A DNA stretch of 64,000 nt. Origin: Streptomyces brasiliensis. Lineage in GTDB: Bacteria > Actinomycetota > Actinomycetes > Streptomycetales > Streptomycetaceae. How positions within the stretch are numbered: position 1 is the stretch's first letter; every line of letters starts with the position of its first letter. The position numbers and the translations under genes were made by a program. The stretch covers positions 62,001 to 126,000 of the forward strand of contig NZ_BMQA01000014.1 in NCBI RefSeq assembly GCF_014647875.1, read 5' to 3'. A model generated the notes under the pieces. The model saw nothing but the letters and a program-made list of their open reading frames with translations, was not told where the DNA came from and made no database searches. Shown in pieces: positions 16,537 through 25,002 of this stretch.

Positions 16537-17493
16537 ATGAGCCAGCAGCAGAAGACCTTCCGCGCCATCGAGGTCGGCGACGGCAGCGACGGGCGATGGG
16601 CCACCCATGCACAGTCCTTGTGGCCGCTTACGGCGGGGTGGATGACCGAGGAGGGCCGGACCTCAGAGGGCGCGGACCGTGCCCGGAAGTTGTTCGAGGC
16701 ACACATGCCGGAGCTGGTCCCGGTGCTCGACCGGCTCGCCGGTCAACTCGACCGCCCCGAAGGGGACACCTTCCTCACTCTCGCAACCGTGCGACCGTTC
16801 TTCTCGGGCTGCACCCAGATCGGCGGCAACGGCATCCTGCTGCGCAACTACGACTTCAGCCCCGACGACTGCGAGGGCACCATCGTCTCGTCCCACTTCC
16901 TGCGCCCGGTGATCGGGATGCAGGATGCGGCCTGGGGCTTGCTGGACGGAATGAACGATGCCGGGCTCGCGGTCTCGCTCACCTTCGGCGGGCGATTCGT
17001 CCACGGCCCCGGCTTCGCCATCCTCATCGTGCTGCGCTACCTGCTGGAAACGTGTGACTCCGTCGACGAGGCAATCGGCAAGCTGCAGTCCATACCGATC
17101 GCCATCCCGCAGAACGTCACCCTTGTCGACTCCGAGAAGGCGGTGACGGTGTTCGTGGGTCCGGACATCCCTCTGGCCGAGGCACCGGACGCCTGCGCTG
17201 CCAACCACCAGCACCTGCCGGTGCCTGACGAACAGGAGCAGTTTTCCCGGACCCAGGAGCGACTGAGCGCCATTCGTGCAGTGGGCACGGACGTGGCGGC
17301 GATGCTGAAGCCGCCGCTGTATCAATCCGGGTACGACGAGGGATTGGGAACGGTCTACACCGCCCATTACCAGCCCTCCGAGGGCCGGGTGACCTACTAC
17401 TGGCCTGGCGAGTCTTGGGAACATTCCTTCGATGACTTCGTTCCGGGGTTCCGCACCGTGACCATCGGTCAAGCCGCCTCCCGCTCCCGCTGA
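16537..17493 (+). CDS. C45-family autoproteolytic acyltransferase/hydrolase
   Basis: A 318-residue protein resembling the acyl-CoA:6-aminopenicillanate acyltransferase (peptidase C45) family of Ntn hydrolases. These mature by self-cleavage ahead of a nucleophilic Cys and then cut or transfer linear amide groups. The candidate nucleophile is Cys92 in FFSGCTQIGGNG, followed by the family motif LLRNYDFSPDD and the later GMNDAGLAVSLTFGG strand pair. ATG 16537 (MSQQQ) has GGGAG 8 bases upstream, better than ATG 16522. No signal peptide, so cytoplasmic. It stands alone between the TetR gene and a convergent LAL gene. Substrate unknown; beta-lactam-related chemistry is not implied by context. Confidence 0.78.
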   Translation: MSQQQKTFRAIEVGDGSDGRWATHAQSLWPLTAGWMTEEGRTSEGADRARKLFEAHMPELVPVLDRLAGQLDRPEGDTFLTLATVRPFFSGCTQIGGNGILLRNYDFSPDDCEGTIVSSHFLRPVIGMQDAAWGLLDGMNDAGLAVSLTFGGRFVHGPGFAILIVLRYLLETCDSVDEAIGKLQSIPIAIPQNVTLVDSEKAVTVFVGPDIPLAEAPDACAANHQHLPVPDEQEQFSRTQERLSAIRAVGTDVAAMLKPPLYQSGYDEGLGTVYTAHYQPSEGRVTYYWPGESWEHSFDDFVPGFRTVTIGQAASRSR

Positions 17494-17803
17494 CCGACCT
17501 GGCGCGCGCTCTGGACGACTGGCTGGCCGGCGGCCGGACCCCGGTGGGGGTGCCACGTCGGCACCGGGCCCGCTCCCGGGCGCGGGGCCACGGTGAGCCG
17601 GTGCGCCACGGACCGCCGGACGGAAGGCGCTGCGCACCCGCGGAGTCGAACCGCGACGATCGGTGGCCGGCCGTGGGTGCCCGCGCCGGACCGGTCACGA
17701 CATGCAGGAACGGTGAACGCTGATGACCCGGGCTTCGTCGCTGGATGCCGAGACGGTGCTCATCGACCTCGACCGTCCCGGGCCACGTGCGAACGGCGGG
17801 GCG
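17494..17803. other. intergenic region between convergent genes
   Basis: About 310 bases between two convergent stop codons. A GGTGCC-acgtc-GGCACC hairpin near 17548-17565 may act as a weak terminator. Nothing else is recognised. Confidence 0.4.
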
Positions 17804-20035
17804 TCAGTCGCCGCCGAGATCGGCAAGGTGCAGCTGGCCGCGAGATGTGATGCCGAGCTTCGGGAAGACCCGGTGGAGGTGTTGACCCACGGTGCGGTGC
17901 GAGATGAACAGTCGTGCACCGATTTCGCGGTTGCTCAAGCCGGTGGCAGCCATTTTGGCTATCTGCAGTTCCTGGGGCGTGAGTCTGTCCAGCGTGTCGC
18001 TCGTCGGTCGGCCGACTGCTTCGCCTGACGCCCGAAGCGCGGCCCGCGCGTCCGCGCCCATCGCCTTGATACCCAGCGCGTCGAAGCTCTCCACAGCCGC
18101 CCGCAGCGGGCGCCGTGCGTCAAGGTTGCGGCGTTGGCGCCGCAGCCACCGGCCGTAGGCGAGCAGCAGCCGCGCTCTGTGCAACGGCCAGTGCGACAGC
18201 CGGCCGGCGAGAGCCTGCTCGTAGAACGGCTCGGCCTGGTCCTCGGCGGCCACGAAAGGGCGGGCATAAGCGGCCATGGCCTCCAGATACGGCGCGGTGG
18301 TCTTCTCGGCCAGGGCGTCGAGCCGGGCGAGGTAGTGCCGGGCTTCGCTGTCGCGGCCGGTGCGGGTCGCCGCTTCGATCAGGTCGGCGATCCCCCAGTA
18401 GCCCAAGAACGGGTGATAGGTGACGTCGGACGGGTCCAGCGTCCGAGCCAGTTGCTCGAAGGCCTCGTTGTGCTGGTTGTTGGCTATCGCGATGCGTCCC
18501 CGGGCGAACTGAGCGAAGCCGAGAATGGATTGAGCACCGATCGACAGCAGCTCTGTTTCAGCCGCCAGAATGAGTTCGCTCGCGGTTTCGGATTCTCCGC
18601 GCTCACCGGCCAGAACGGCCGTGGCGAGGTCGGCGACGAATCCCCAATGGGACCGCCCGGTCTCGCGAGACAGCCGCCTGGCCTCGTCAGCCGCCGATCT
18701 CGCCAATCGGTGCTTGCCGAGGTGTATCGCCGACCACGCCTGGGATGCCAGGGCCTCGCCGAGCAGTCCGAGGCGGCCTTGTCGGCGAAGGCCGTCGACG
18801 GCAGCGCACAGGTACGGCCAACCGAGGTCGAATCCCCATACGGCGGTCAACGTGGAGCCCAACGCATGCTGTTCAACAGGGTCATTCACGGATCCAGGCC
18901 CGATGCGGGCCATCACGTCGATGACCCAAGCCGTCTCTGCGACCGGGTTCGCGCTGGCGGCGATGGACACGACCAGGGGGTCGATGTCCATTCTCTGGAA
19001 ACGCCGTGCCGTCCTGACGACCAGGCTTCGCGTCTCCTGGGACGGGTTGCCGTACCAGCAACCCGTGGCGAGAGGGCGCAGTGCGTTGAGCACGAGCGTG
19101 GCACCGCCGCTCTCGCTGCTGGCCAACTGGTCCGCCACGGCGGCGAAGGCCCGTATCCGCTCCGGGCTGAACAAGCGGTCCTCGTTGAGTGCCTCCGTCC
19201 ACAAGGTGTGACGAAGCTGTTCCTCTCCTTCCAGCTTTGCGGACCGCGCCTTGGCGAGCTGCCGTCGCGCAGCGGTGGCGTCGCCGAGCTCGAAGTTGAT
19301 CTCCGCTGAACGCAGCAGGAGGCGCCCCCGGTGCGTGTCCGGGGTGCTGAGCAGCGCTGCCTGTCGCAGTGCTTCGACCGCGGCAACCGGAGCCCCCCGC
19401 TGCAACGCCTTGGACGCGGCTGCTTCCAGGTCGAGCGCCACGTCGTCGTCCGGACCGGAGCTGGCGGCAGCACGGTGCCACGCCCGGCGTTCCTGGTGTC
19501 CTGCCAGTGCCGTCGCCAGTGCTGCGTGCCCGGCCAGTCGTCTCGACGGAGCGGCCGCGTTGTAGATGGCGGAGCGAATGAGGGGGTGCCAAAAGCGCAC
19601 TCGGTGCGCGCTCAGCTCGATCAGGCCGGCCTGGATGGCGGGTGTCAGGGAATCGACCGAGAAGGGTGTGCCGTCCAGGAGCTCTGCGCCCCGAAGGATC
19701 TCGGTGACATCGTCTTTGTCGTCAGCCGCGGCGATCAGCAGAACGGTTCGAGTCGAATCCGGCAGCGACGAGGCACGGGACAGGAACGACTGTTCCAGGC
19801 GACGGGGTATCGGCAGCCACGGTTTCAGGGGCTGCGGCACGCCTGAGTTTCCGCTGAGCGCCGCTGGAAGTTCGACCAGCGCCAGTGGGTTGCCGGCGGC
19901 TTCCGCGAGGAGGCGGTCACGAACGGTCCGATCGAGGCTCGGCGCACGTGCCTCGAGAAGCTGCATCGCCGCGTCGTCGTCCAGCGTCGCCAGCTCAAGC
20001 TCCGGCAGGCCCGCGTCGTTCAGCACGGAATACAT
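17804..20035 (-). CDS. LAL-family LuxR regulator lacking its N-terminal ATPase half
   Basis: A 743-residue LuxR protein beginning MYSVLNDAGLPELELATLDDDAAMQLLEARAP, which is the stretch just after Walker B in LAL regulators. No Walker A or B lies inside it, and none lies in the 49 bases before the upstream MarR gene, so about 150-200 N-terminal residues are missing by deletion rather than by miscalled start. The rest is intact: the EAAGNPLALVELPAAL sensor region, a long TPR-like helical part and a C-terminal helix-turn-helix, LTPQELQIAKMAATGLSNREIGARLFISHRTVGQHLHRVF. It may still bind DNA but cannot use ATP normally. The frame is open and may be expressed behind the MarR gene on the same strand. 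Inactivity is inferred. Confidence 0.8.
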   Translation of the reverse strand: MYSVLNDAGLPELELATLDDDAAMQLLEARAPSLDRTVRDRLLAEAAGNPLALVELPAALSGNSGVPQPLKPWLPIPRRLEQSFLSRASSLPDSTRTVLLIAAADDKDDVTEILRGAELLDGTPFSVDSLTPAIQAGLIELSAHRVRFWHPLIRSAIYNAAAPSRRLAGHAALATALAGHQERRAWHRAAASSGPDDDVALDLEAAASKALQRGAPVAAVEALRQAALLSTPDTHRGRLLLRSAEINFELGDATAARRQLAKARSAKLEGEEQLRHTLWTEALNEDRLFSPERIRAFAAVADQLASSESGGATLVLNALRPLATGCWYGNPSQETRSLVVRTARRFQRMDIDPLVVSIAASANPVAETAWVIDVMARIGPGSVNDPVEQHALGSTLTAVWGFDLGWPYLCAAVDGLRRQGRLGLLGEALASQAWSAIHLGKHRLARSAADEARRLSRETGRSHWGFVADLATAVLAGERGESETASELILAAETELLSIGAQSILGFAQFARGRIAIANNQHNEAFEQLARTLDPSDVTYHPFLGYWGIADLIEAATRTGRDSEARHYLARLDALAEKTTAPYLEAMAAYARPFVAAEDQAEPFYEQALAGRLSHWPLHRARLLLAYGRWLRRQRRNLDARRPLRAAVESFDALGIKAMGADARAALRASGEAVGRPTSDTLDRLTPQELQIAKMAATGLSNREIGARLFISHRTVGQHLHRVFPKLGITSRGQLHLADLGGD

Positions 20036-20084
20036 AACTCACTGATGGTGTCGACAGGCTTAGCTATCAAGTCAGCGACGTCAG

Positions 20085-20552
20085 TCAACTCCGTGACACG
20101 TTGTCGTTGATCAGGCGCAGCAGCTCCTTGACCGTCTCGTCCTGCTCCTCGGTCAGCCCCATGGCCCCGCTCATGGCGAGCGGCACGGCGCGCGCCCGGT
20201 CGCGCAGGGCAAGCCCTGAGGGGGTGAGCGTGAGGGTGACCGAGCGTTCATCATCCGCGCGGCGCTCCCGGTGGACCAGGCCGGCCGCCTCCAGCCGCTT
20301 GAGCAGCGGGGACAGCGTGCTGGACTCCAGCTGAAGGGCGGCACCCAGGCCGCGGACCGAGATCTCGTCCTGTTCCCACAGGACGAGCATCACCAGGTAC
20401 TGGGGATAGGTCAGGTTCAGTTCGTCCAGCAAGGGCCGGTAACGAGCGGTGACCGACCGGGAGGCGGAGTACAGGGCGAAGCAGAGCTGGTCCCGCAACT
20501 GAAGCGATCCCCGGGCGCCACCGTGCGCGGTGGCGTCTGTCCCCTCGTTCAC
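20085..20552 (-). CDS. MarR-family regulator, OhrR-like peroxide sensor
   Basis: Winged-helix repressor of 155 residues closely resembling OhrR. The N-terminal LQLRDQLCFALYSASRSVTARYRPLLDEL carries the redox Cys (Cys24 from the GTG start), which in OhrR is oxidised by organic hydroperoxides and releases DNA. The wing region YPQYLVMLVLWEQDEISVRGLGAALQLESSTLSPLLKRLEAAGLVHRERRADDERSV is typical. The GTG at 20552 has a perfect AGGAGG 8 bases upstream and is preferred over ATG 20573. The usual partner Ohr (peroxide reductase) is absent; the divergent gene is an alpha/beta hydrolase, whose promoter region holds inverted repeats, so that hydrolase is the likely target. Confidence 0.88.
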   Translation of the reverse strand: MNEGTDATAHGGARGSLQLRDQLCFALYSASRSVTARYRPLLDELNLTYPQYLVMLVLWEQDEISVRGLGAALQLESSTLSPLLKRLEAAGLVHRERRADDERSVTLTLTPSGLALRDRARAVPLAMSGAMGLTEEQDETVKELLRLINDNVSRS

Positions 20553-20629
20553 GGCTCGTTCCTCCTGTCGCATGGATACGGCGGTTCCGTACGCGATCCT
20601 ACGCCATCAGGTCCGCCCAAATGAATCGT

Positions 20630-20661
20630 GCACAACTTAGTTGCGCTCGATCTGATCGCAA
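20630..20661. promoter_or_regulatory. candidate MarR/OhrR-like operator
   Basis: Two imperfect inverted repeats overlap: GCACAAC-TTA-GTTGCGC (20630-20646, 7-base arms with one mismatch) and TTGCGCT...ATCGCAA (20641-20661, one mismatch). Both lie in the AT-richer gap between the MarR gene and the hydrolase, where the regulator should bind. Confidence 0.5.
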
Positions 20662-20739
20662 GCTATGTTTCTTCTCAGTCGCCGGCCAGCCGGCGGAGCA
20701 CCACGAACGATCTTCTTTATGAATTCTCAGGAGCCAGTC

Positions 20740-21705
20740 ATGTCCGAGTCCCTCACCCAGCCCGTCCTGGAGCCCGCGGCCGCCGCGTTCGCGGAGGCGA
20801 CCGCCAACCCGCCGTACCTGTTCGACCTGCCGCCGGCGGAGGGCCGTAAGGCGGTCGACGACGTGCAGTCCGGCGACATCGAGAAGCCGTCCGTCGAAGA
20901 GGAGTGGATCACCGTTTCCGGCGGCCCCACGGGCAGCGTCCGGGCGCGGATCGTCAAGCCCACCGGTGCCCAGGGCACCCTTCCGGTGATCCTCTACATC
21001 CACGGCGCAGGCTGGGTCTTCGGCAACGCCCACACCCATGACCGTCTGGTGCGCGAGCTCGCCGTCGGCGCGGACGCCGCGGTCGTCTTCCCCGAGTACG
21101 ACCTCTCCCCCGAGGCCCGCTACCCGGTCGCCATCGAGCAGAACTACGCCGTCGCCCAGTGGGTCGTGGAGCACGGCGCCACCAAGGGCCTGGACGGCTC
21201 GCGGCTCGCCGTGGCCGGCGACTCCGTCGGCGGGAACATGACCGCCGCGCTCACCCTGATGGCCAAGGAGCGGGGTGGACCCGCGCTGGTCCAGCAGGTC
21301 CTGTTCTACCCGGTCACCGACGCCAATTTCGACACGCCGTCCTACCACCAGTTCGCCACCGGCTACTTCCTGCGCCGCGACGGCATGCAGTGGTTCTGGG
21401 ACCAGTACACCACCGACGAGAGCGAGCGCGCGCAGATCACGGCGTCTCCGCTGCGCGCCACCATCGAGCAACTGCGGGATCTGCCGCCGGCGCTGGTCAT
21501 CACCGGCGAAGCCGACGTGCTGCGCGACGAGGGCGAGGCCTACGCCAACAAGCTGCGCGAGGCCGGCGTACCGGTCACCGCCGTCCGATTCCAAGGCATC
21601 ATCCACGACTTCGTGATGCTCAACGCCCTGCGTGAGACCCACGCCGCCGAAGCTGCCATCACCCTGGCCGTCACCACCCTGCGCACAGCACTCGGCACGG
21701 CGTGA
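20740..21705 (+). CDS. alpha/beta hydrolase, HSL-type esterase
   Basis: Esterase of 321 residues in the hormone-sensitive-lipase group. Visible motifs: the oxyanion-hole HGAGW (family HGGGx) in ILYIHGAGWVFG, the nucleophile elbow AGDSVGGNM with Ser in GDSVG, the acid in VITGEADVLRDEGE and the base His in GIIHDFVML. ATG 20740 has AGGAG 6 bases upstream; the frame extends to 20665 without a ribosome site. No signal peptide, so cytoplasmic. Divergent from an OhrR-like MarR gene, so expression is probably induced by oxidants or another ligand of that regulator. It should cut short-chain esters; the physiological substrate is unknown. Confidence 0.88.
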   Translation: MSESLTQPVLEPAAAAFAEATANPPYLFDLPPAEGRKAVDDVQSGDIEKPSVEEEWITVSGGPTGSVRARIVKPTGAQGTLPVILYIHGAGWVFGNAHTHDRLVRELAVGADAAVVFPEYDLSPEARYPVAIEQNYAVAQWVVEHGATKGLDGSRLAVAGDSVGGNMTAALTLMAKERGGPALVQQVLFYPVTDANFDTPSYHQFATGYFLRRDGMQWFWDQYTTDESERAQITASPLRATIEQLRDLPPALVITGEADVLRDEGEAYANKLREAGVPVTAVRFQGIIHDFVMLNALRETHAAEAAITLAVTTLRTALGTA

Positions 21706-21720
21706 CCCGCGGGCGTCCAT

Positions 21721-21745
21721 GAGGCCGTGAAGGGCCCACGGCCTC
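21721..21745 (+). terminator. hairpin after the alpha/beta hydrolase
   Basis: Nine-base perfect stem GAGGCCGTG / CACGGCCTC with a seven-base loop, 15 bases past the stop codon. Confidence 0.6.
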
Positions 21746-21949
21746 GTGGGCGCCTCACGGCCCGGCACACGAAGCCACCTCGCGGATGACCACGGTCGCG
21801 CAGCGGCACGCGGGAGCCGAGCGCCGGGCGAACGCCACGGATAGGCTGACGAGGGGGAGTTGTCCACAGAGGCACGGACGTGGCGTCGGCTGTGCGATGA
21901 CGGACGGCTGCCCCCCTCTCCATCCCGCCGCGTGAACCAAGGAGTTGAG

Positions 21950-22423
21950 TTGACCGACGAAGCAATGGGTGACGACGTCTACCAGCCGGACGGGTCCGAA
22001 GTACAGGACGACGCCGGACTGCTGGACGCGTCGGACACCCTGGACTACCGGGCCGGTGAGGAAGTCCTCGACGAGGGCTACTCGCCGCCCGAACGACCGT
22101 GGGGCGTGCAACACACCGGCGTCACGGCGGCCGAACGGCTGCGCGGGGAAAGCCTCGACGAGCGCTTGGCCGAGGAGATACCGGACATCGCGGTTGCGCA
22201 GGGCGACGGCATCGGAGACACCTGGGACACCGACGGCGAACCCTTGGACGCCGAGGTCGGTGACGCACGCGCCGGACGGCTCGTCGGGCCGGACGAGGGT
22301 CTGCCGGTCAGCGCTGGGTCCGGCCTCATCGCCTCGGACGTGGGGCTGGACGGAGCCGGTGCATCGGCCGAAGAGGCCGCCATGCATCTGACCTCCGAGT
22401 CCGACACCTGGCTCGAAACCTGA
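21950..22423 (+). CDS. DUF5709 family protein
   Basis: Acidic, hydrophilic protein of 157 residues typical of the actinobacterial DUF5709 family: GDDVYQPDGSEVQDDAGLLD, then TLDYRAGEEVLDEGYSPPERPWGV, and later RLAEEIPD and VGDARAGRLV. No function is established for the family, and no catalytic motif or membrane segment is visible. I choose TTG 21950 because AAGGAG lies 5 bases upstream; GTG 21932 and ATG 21965 are other options in frame. It stands alone on its strand. The identification rests on the characteristic YQPD...TLDYRAGEE...ERPWGV order. Confidence 0.85.
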   Translation: MTDEAMGDDVYQPDGSEVQDDAGLLDASDTLDYRAGEEVLDEGYSPPERPWGVQHTGVTAAERLRGESLDERLAEEIPDIAVAQGDGIGDTWDTDGEPLDAEVGDARAGRLVGPDEGLPVSAGSGLIASDVGLDGAGASAEEAAMHLTSESDTWLET

Positions 22424-23167
22424 GCGGGCCTTGACCGAGTCGGGGGCGGTCGATCGTGGCGAACGACCGGCGCTTGTCGTGGCCCTCGGGCGCCGCTCGG
22501 CGAACGGACTGCGGACGTGGACGTCTGGGGTGGCGACGGTGCGCCGGACCGTCTGGTCCATCGCCAGGGAATCTCCCCCACGACCACGGAGGCGGTCGTA
22601 CGGAAGAGACCGGTGTCGCCCGCCGGCACTCCTGGCAGCGCGCACATCACACTGATCGGCGGCCGGTCCGCCCCCGCTTCGACAGGCTCGAACCCCCTCG
22701 CGTCGGCCCCCGCAACGTCGCGCTGGTGGGCCTCGCCGACCAGCTGCGGCGAACGGCCACGACGTAACCAGTGGCCGAGTTGCTCCCACATGTCGACGGT
22801 GTCCCAGCCGCTGTGCTTCAACCTCATCTCGGCGGCCCGACAGGCGACCTCGCCGTCGCACCTTGCCACCGCAGGGAGATGGGCAGGCGCGCGTCGGCGG
22901 CGGTGCAGACGGTGTCCGGCGCCCCGCCGGTGGTGTCGTGCCGTTCGACGATGGTCCGGTAGGCGAGGTCGTCAAGGCTGCCGACGCCGGGCGGTTCGCC
23001 ACCGCAGACGGGGATGAGGTCGTCCACGATGGCGTCGACGTCGAAGTCGGCCGCGTCCGGCACAAACCGCCGCGGCAGGCAGCTGGGCCCGCGTGGAGAT
23101 CGTCTCAACTGGTAGAGCGTTGGGAAGTCGGGGGCGGCAGGCAGGCGCCCCGAGCGGGTTGGTGCCG
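22424..23167. other. region without a recognised gene; degenerate coding-like stretch on the minus strand
   Basis: Two minus-strand frames look coding but do not join: one around 23090-22850 (RRFVPDAADFDVDAIVDDLI ... GSLDDLAYRTIVERHDTTGG) and one around 22869-22600 (VACRAAEMRLKHSGWDTVDM, then WEQLGHWLRRG). They may be two parts of one frameshifted gene. I recognise no family. A 16-base tRNA D-arm-like motif lies at about 23104-23119. Confidence 0.3.
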
Positions 23168-23935
23168 TCAGGGTTGCTCGACCGGAGGCAGGAAGAGGTA
23201 AAGGCGGGTGCCTTGCGGTCGGTAGCCGGCCCGCTCGTAGACGCGGCGGGACCCTTCTCCGGAGTACTCCAGCCAGACTGACCCGGCTCCCTGGGTGAAC
23301 ATCGCTTCGGTCAGGGCGGCGGTCACTGCGGCGGCGACGCCACGGCCACGGTAGGCGGGGCGGGTGCCGACGCCGGACAGCTCGGCGGTGTCCTCTGCCG
23401 TCGGGGAGCAGGATGCCCCGCCGACGATGCCGCCTTGCGGGCCGCGAACGAAGCGCACTGCTCCGCCGCTCTGCTGGGTGCGGCGCAGGCGGGCCGCACC
23501 CTGTGCGGAGGGGGCGAAGACGTCACCGAATGCCTCGGCGAGTGCGGCATCGAGCTCGGCGAACTCTTCGTCGGTGGTCGGACTCTCCACGCGGGGGGAA
23601 TCGGCGGACTGGGGGAGTATCAGCGTGTGGGGTGTGCAGACGAGGTATTCATGCACCGCCTCTGTGCCGAAGCCCGCCGCACGCAGGACCGGTTCCACGC
23701 TGGGGGCGGCCTGCGGGGCGAACTCCAGCCGGGGCAGCAGACCACGCTCCCGGAAGATGCCGATCAGCGCGGCGACGTCCCGCTCGGTCGGCTCTGCCCC
23801 GGGCAGCGGCGTCGCGTAGTTGAGGTAGGGGTTGTCGGTACCGGGGGTGAAGCCCGCGACGAAGCCGTCGGTTTCGACGACCACGGGACGGCGGCGGAGG
23901 TTGGTAGCGGCGAATCTCTGGACCTGAATGTCCAT
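23168..23935 (-). CDS. GNAT-family N-acetyltransferase
   Basis: A 255-residue protein with a C-terminal GNAT domain: motif A is SGVGTRPAYRGRGVAAAVTAAL, where RGRGVA binds acetyl-CoA, followed by WLEYSGEGSRRVYERAGYRPQG (motif B). The N-terminal 130 residues form a second, degenerate GNAT-like half, as in tandem-GNAT proteins. It should move an acetyl group from acetyl-CoA to an amine; the acceptor is unknown. Start ATG 23935 begins MDIQVQRFAATN. The upstream 350 bases hold no gene, and the DUF5709 gene converges on it. Confidence 0.85.
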   Translation of the reverse strand: MDIQVQRFAATNLRRRPVVVETDGFVAGFTPGTDNPYLNYATPLPGAEPTERDVAALIGIFRERGLLPRLEFAPQAAPSVEPVLRAAGFGTEAVHEYLVCTPHTLILPQSADSPRVESPTTDEEFAELDAALAEAFGDVFAPSAQGAARLRRTQQSGGAVRFVRGPQGGIVGGASCSPTAEDTAELSGVGTRPAYRGRGVAAAVTAALTEAMFTQGAGSVWLEYSGEGSRRVYERAGYRPQGTRLYLFLPPVEQP

Positions 23936-24294
23936 GATGGTGCTGACCTCACGAAGTCTCGGGTGGAGCCCTTGGCGAACTCGGGGAGTCGCGGCACGGG
24001 AGATGGCGGTGCGTCAGGCACCGCGTCGTGGGGCCGCCGTAGGGAACAGCGTGGCAGGCTGAGGCCGTTGCGTAGTGGGCGCTCAGTGCCGACGGCGGCC
24101 GCTCGGGGACGCCGAGAACATTGGCTTCGTTCCTCACTGTGAGTGTGTCTGCAAGGTCGCAGAGCGCGGCACACTGTTCCACGACCGACCCGAGCGGGCA
24201 AGCGGTTTTCCCAAGCCAGCGAGAGAGCGCACGGTGCCGGCGGACCAGACCCCAGCAGCAGATGAAGACGGCAGCGATCCTGCGAAGGCAAGGA
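23936..24294. other. intergenic region after the TOPRIM relic
   Basis: About 360 bases. Minus-strand frames continue from the TOPRIM relic but no longer resemble that family, which suggests its 3' part was replaced or scrambled. No RNA or repeat is recognised. Confidence 0.35.
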
Positions 24295-24870
24295 AGTGAC
24301 ATGGCTCCAGCAGTCTGTGCTGGCCACCCGGTTCCGCTCGATGTCGGCACCCGAGGCGTCGACGTCGCCGACGTGGAGCAGCACGGCCCGACGCGGGTCG
24401 CGGGCCGTGCGCTCGCGGACGACCTGCACGTAGCTCTGGCTGCCGAACCCCCGGACGACGAGCACAGGGATCCCCGTGCGCTCCAGCCAGCCGGTCGACT
24501 GCGCCCGCGTGTCCTTCTCGCAGGCCACGTACAGGGCTGACGACTGGCCCGCGGTCCGCTCCAGGGCGAGCCAGTCGGGCGCATCCCGGAGGAACGCCCC
24601 GGCGTCCTGCCAGGCTGGCGGAACGTGGACCTCGCGCAACGGGCCGATGAGGTCGGGGAACCCTCTTCCTGGCGGGCCTGGGCAAGGCGTGCCGACAGAC
24701 GTCGGTACGGCGGCACGGTGTGCGGGATCAAGCCCTCCGAGACGAGCCTGTTGTACGCCTGGCGCAGGGTGCAGCCGCCGACCTCGTCGTAGCTGGGTGA
24801 CGATGTCGGCGGCGTCCACGATGCGCGGCCACTGGAGTCTGGGCACACGGGGCGAGGCGGTCGAATCCAT
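24295..24870 (-). pseudogene. relic of a TOPRIM-domain (TopoVI-A/Spo11-like) protein
   Basis: The start is well formed: ATG 24870 with AGGAGG 6 bases ahead, then MDSTASPRVPRLQWPRIVDA. The frame then shifts to SYDEVGGCTLRQAYNRLVSE, GLIPHTVPPYRRLSARLAQA, and shifts back to FPDLIGPLREVHVPPAWQDA, then SALYVACEKDTRAQSTGWLE, RTGIPVLVVRGFGSQSYVQV and LLHVGDVDASGADIERN. The EKDT and HVGDxDASGADI strings are the TOPRIM Glu and DxD-type metal sites. Matching after about 24300 is lost, so the C-terminal part is missing. Intact actinobacterial relatives are about 320 residues and of unproven function. Two compensating frameshifts plus truncation make it a pseudogene. Confidence 0.7.
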
Positions 24871-25002
24871 GGCGACCTCCTCCCCCTACGTCGCCCGGGA
24901 GGCACCGTCGCCCGGGACGTGCCACCAGCGCAATCTCTGAGGCTGCCAGATCCGTACATGTAAACGGCATATGGCGCAAACCCGCTTAGGAGGTCACGTA
25001 CC

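Noticed and set aside
17494..17803. Possible small RNA between convergent genes
   Set aside because: Only a weak 6-bp hairpin and no promoter; not enough to support an RNA gene.
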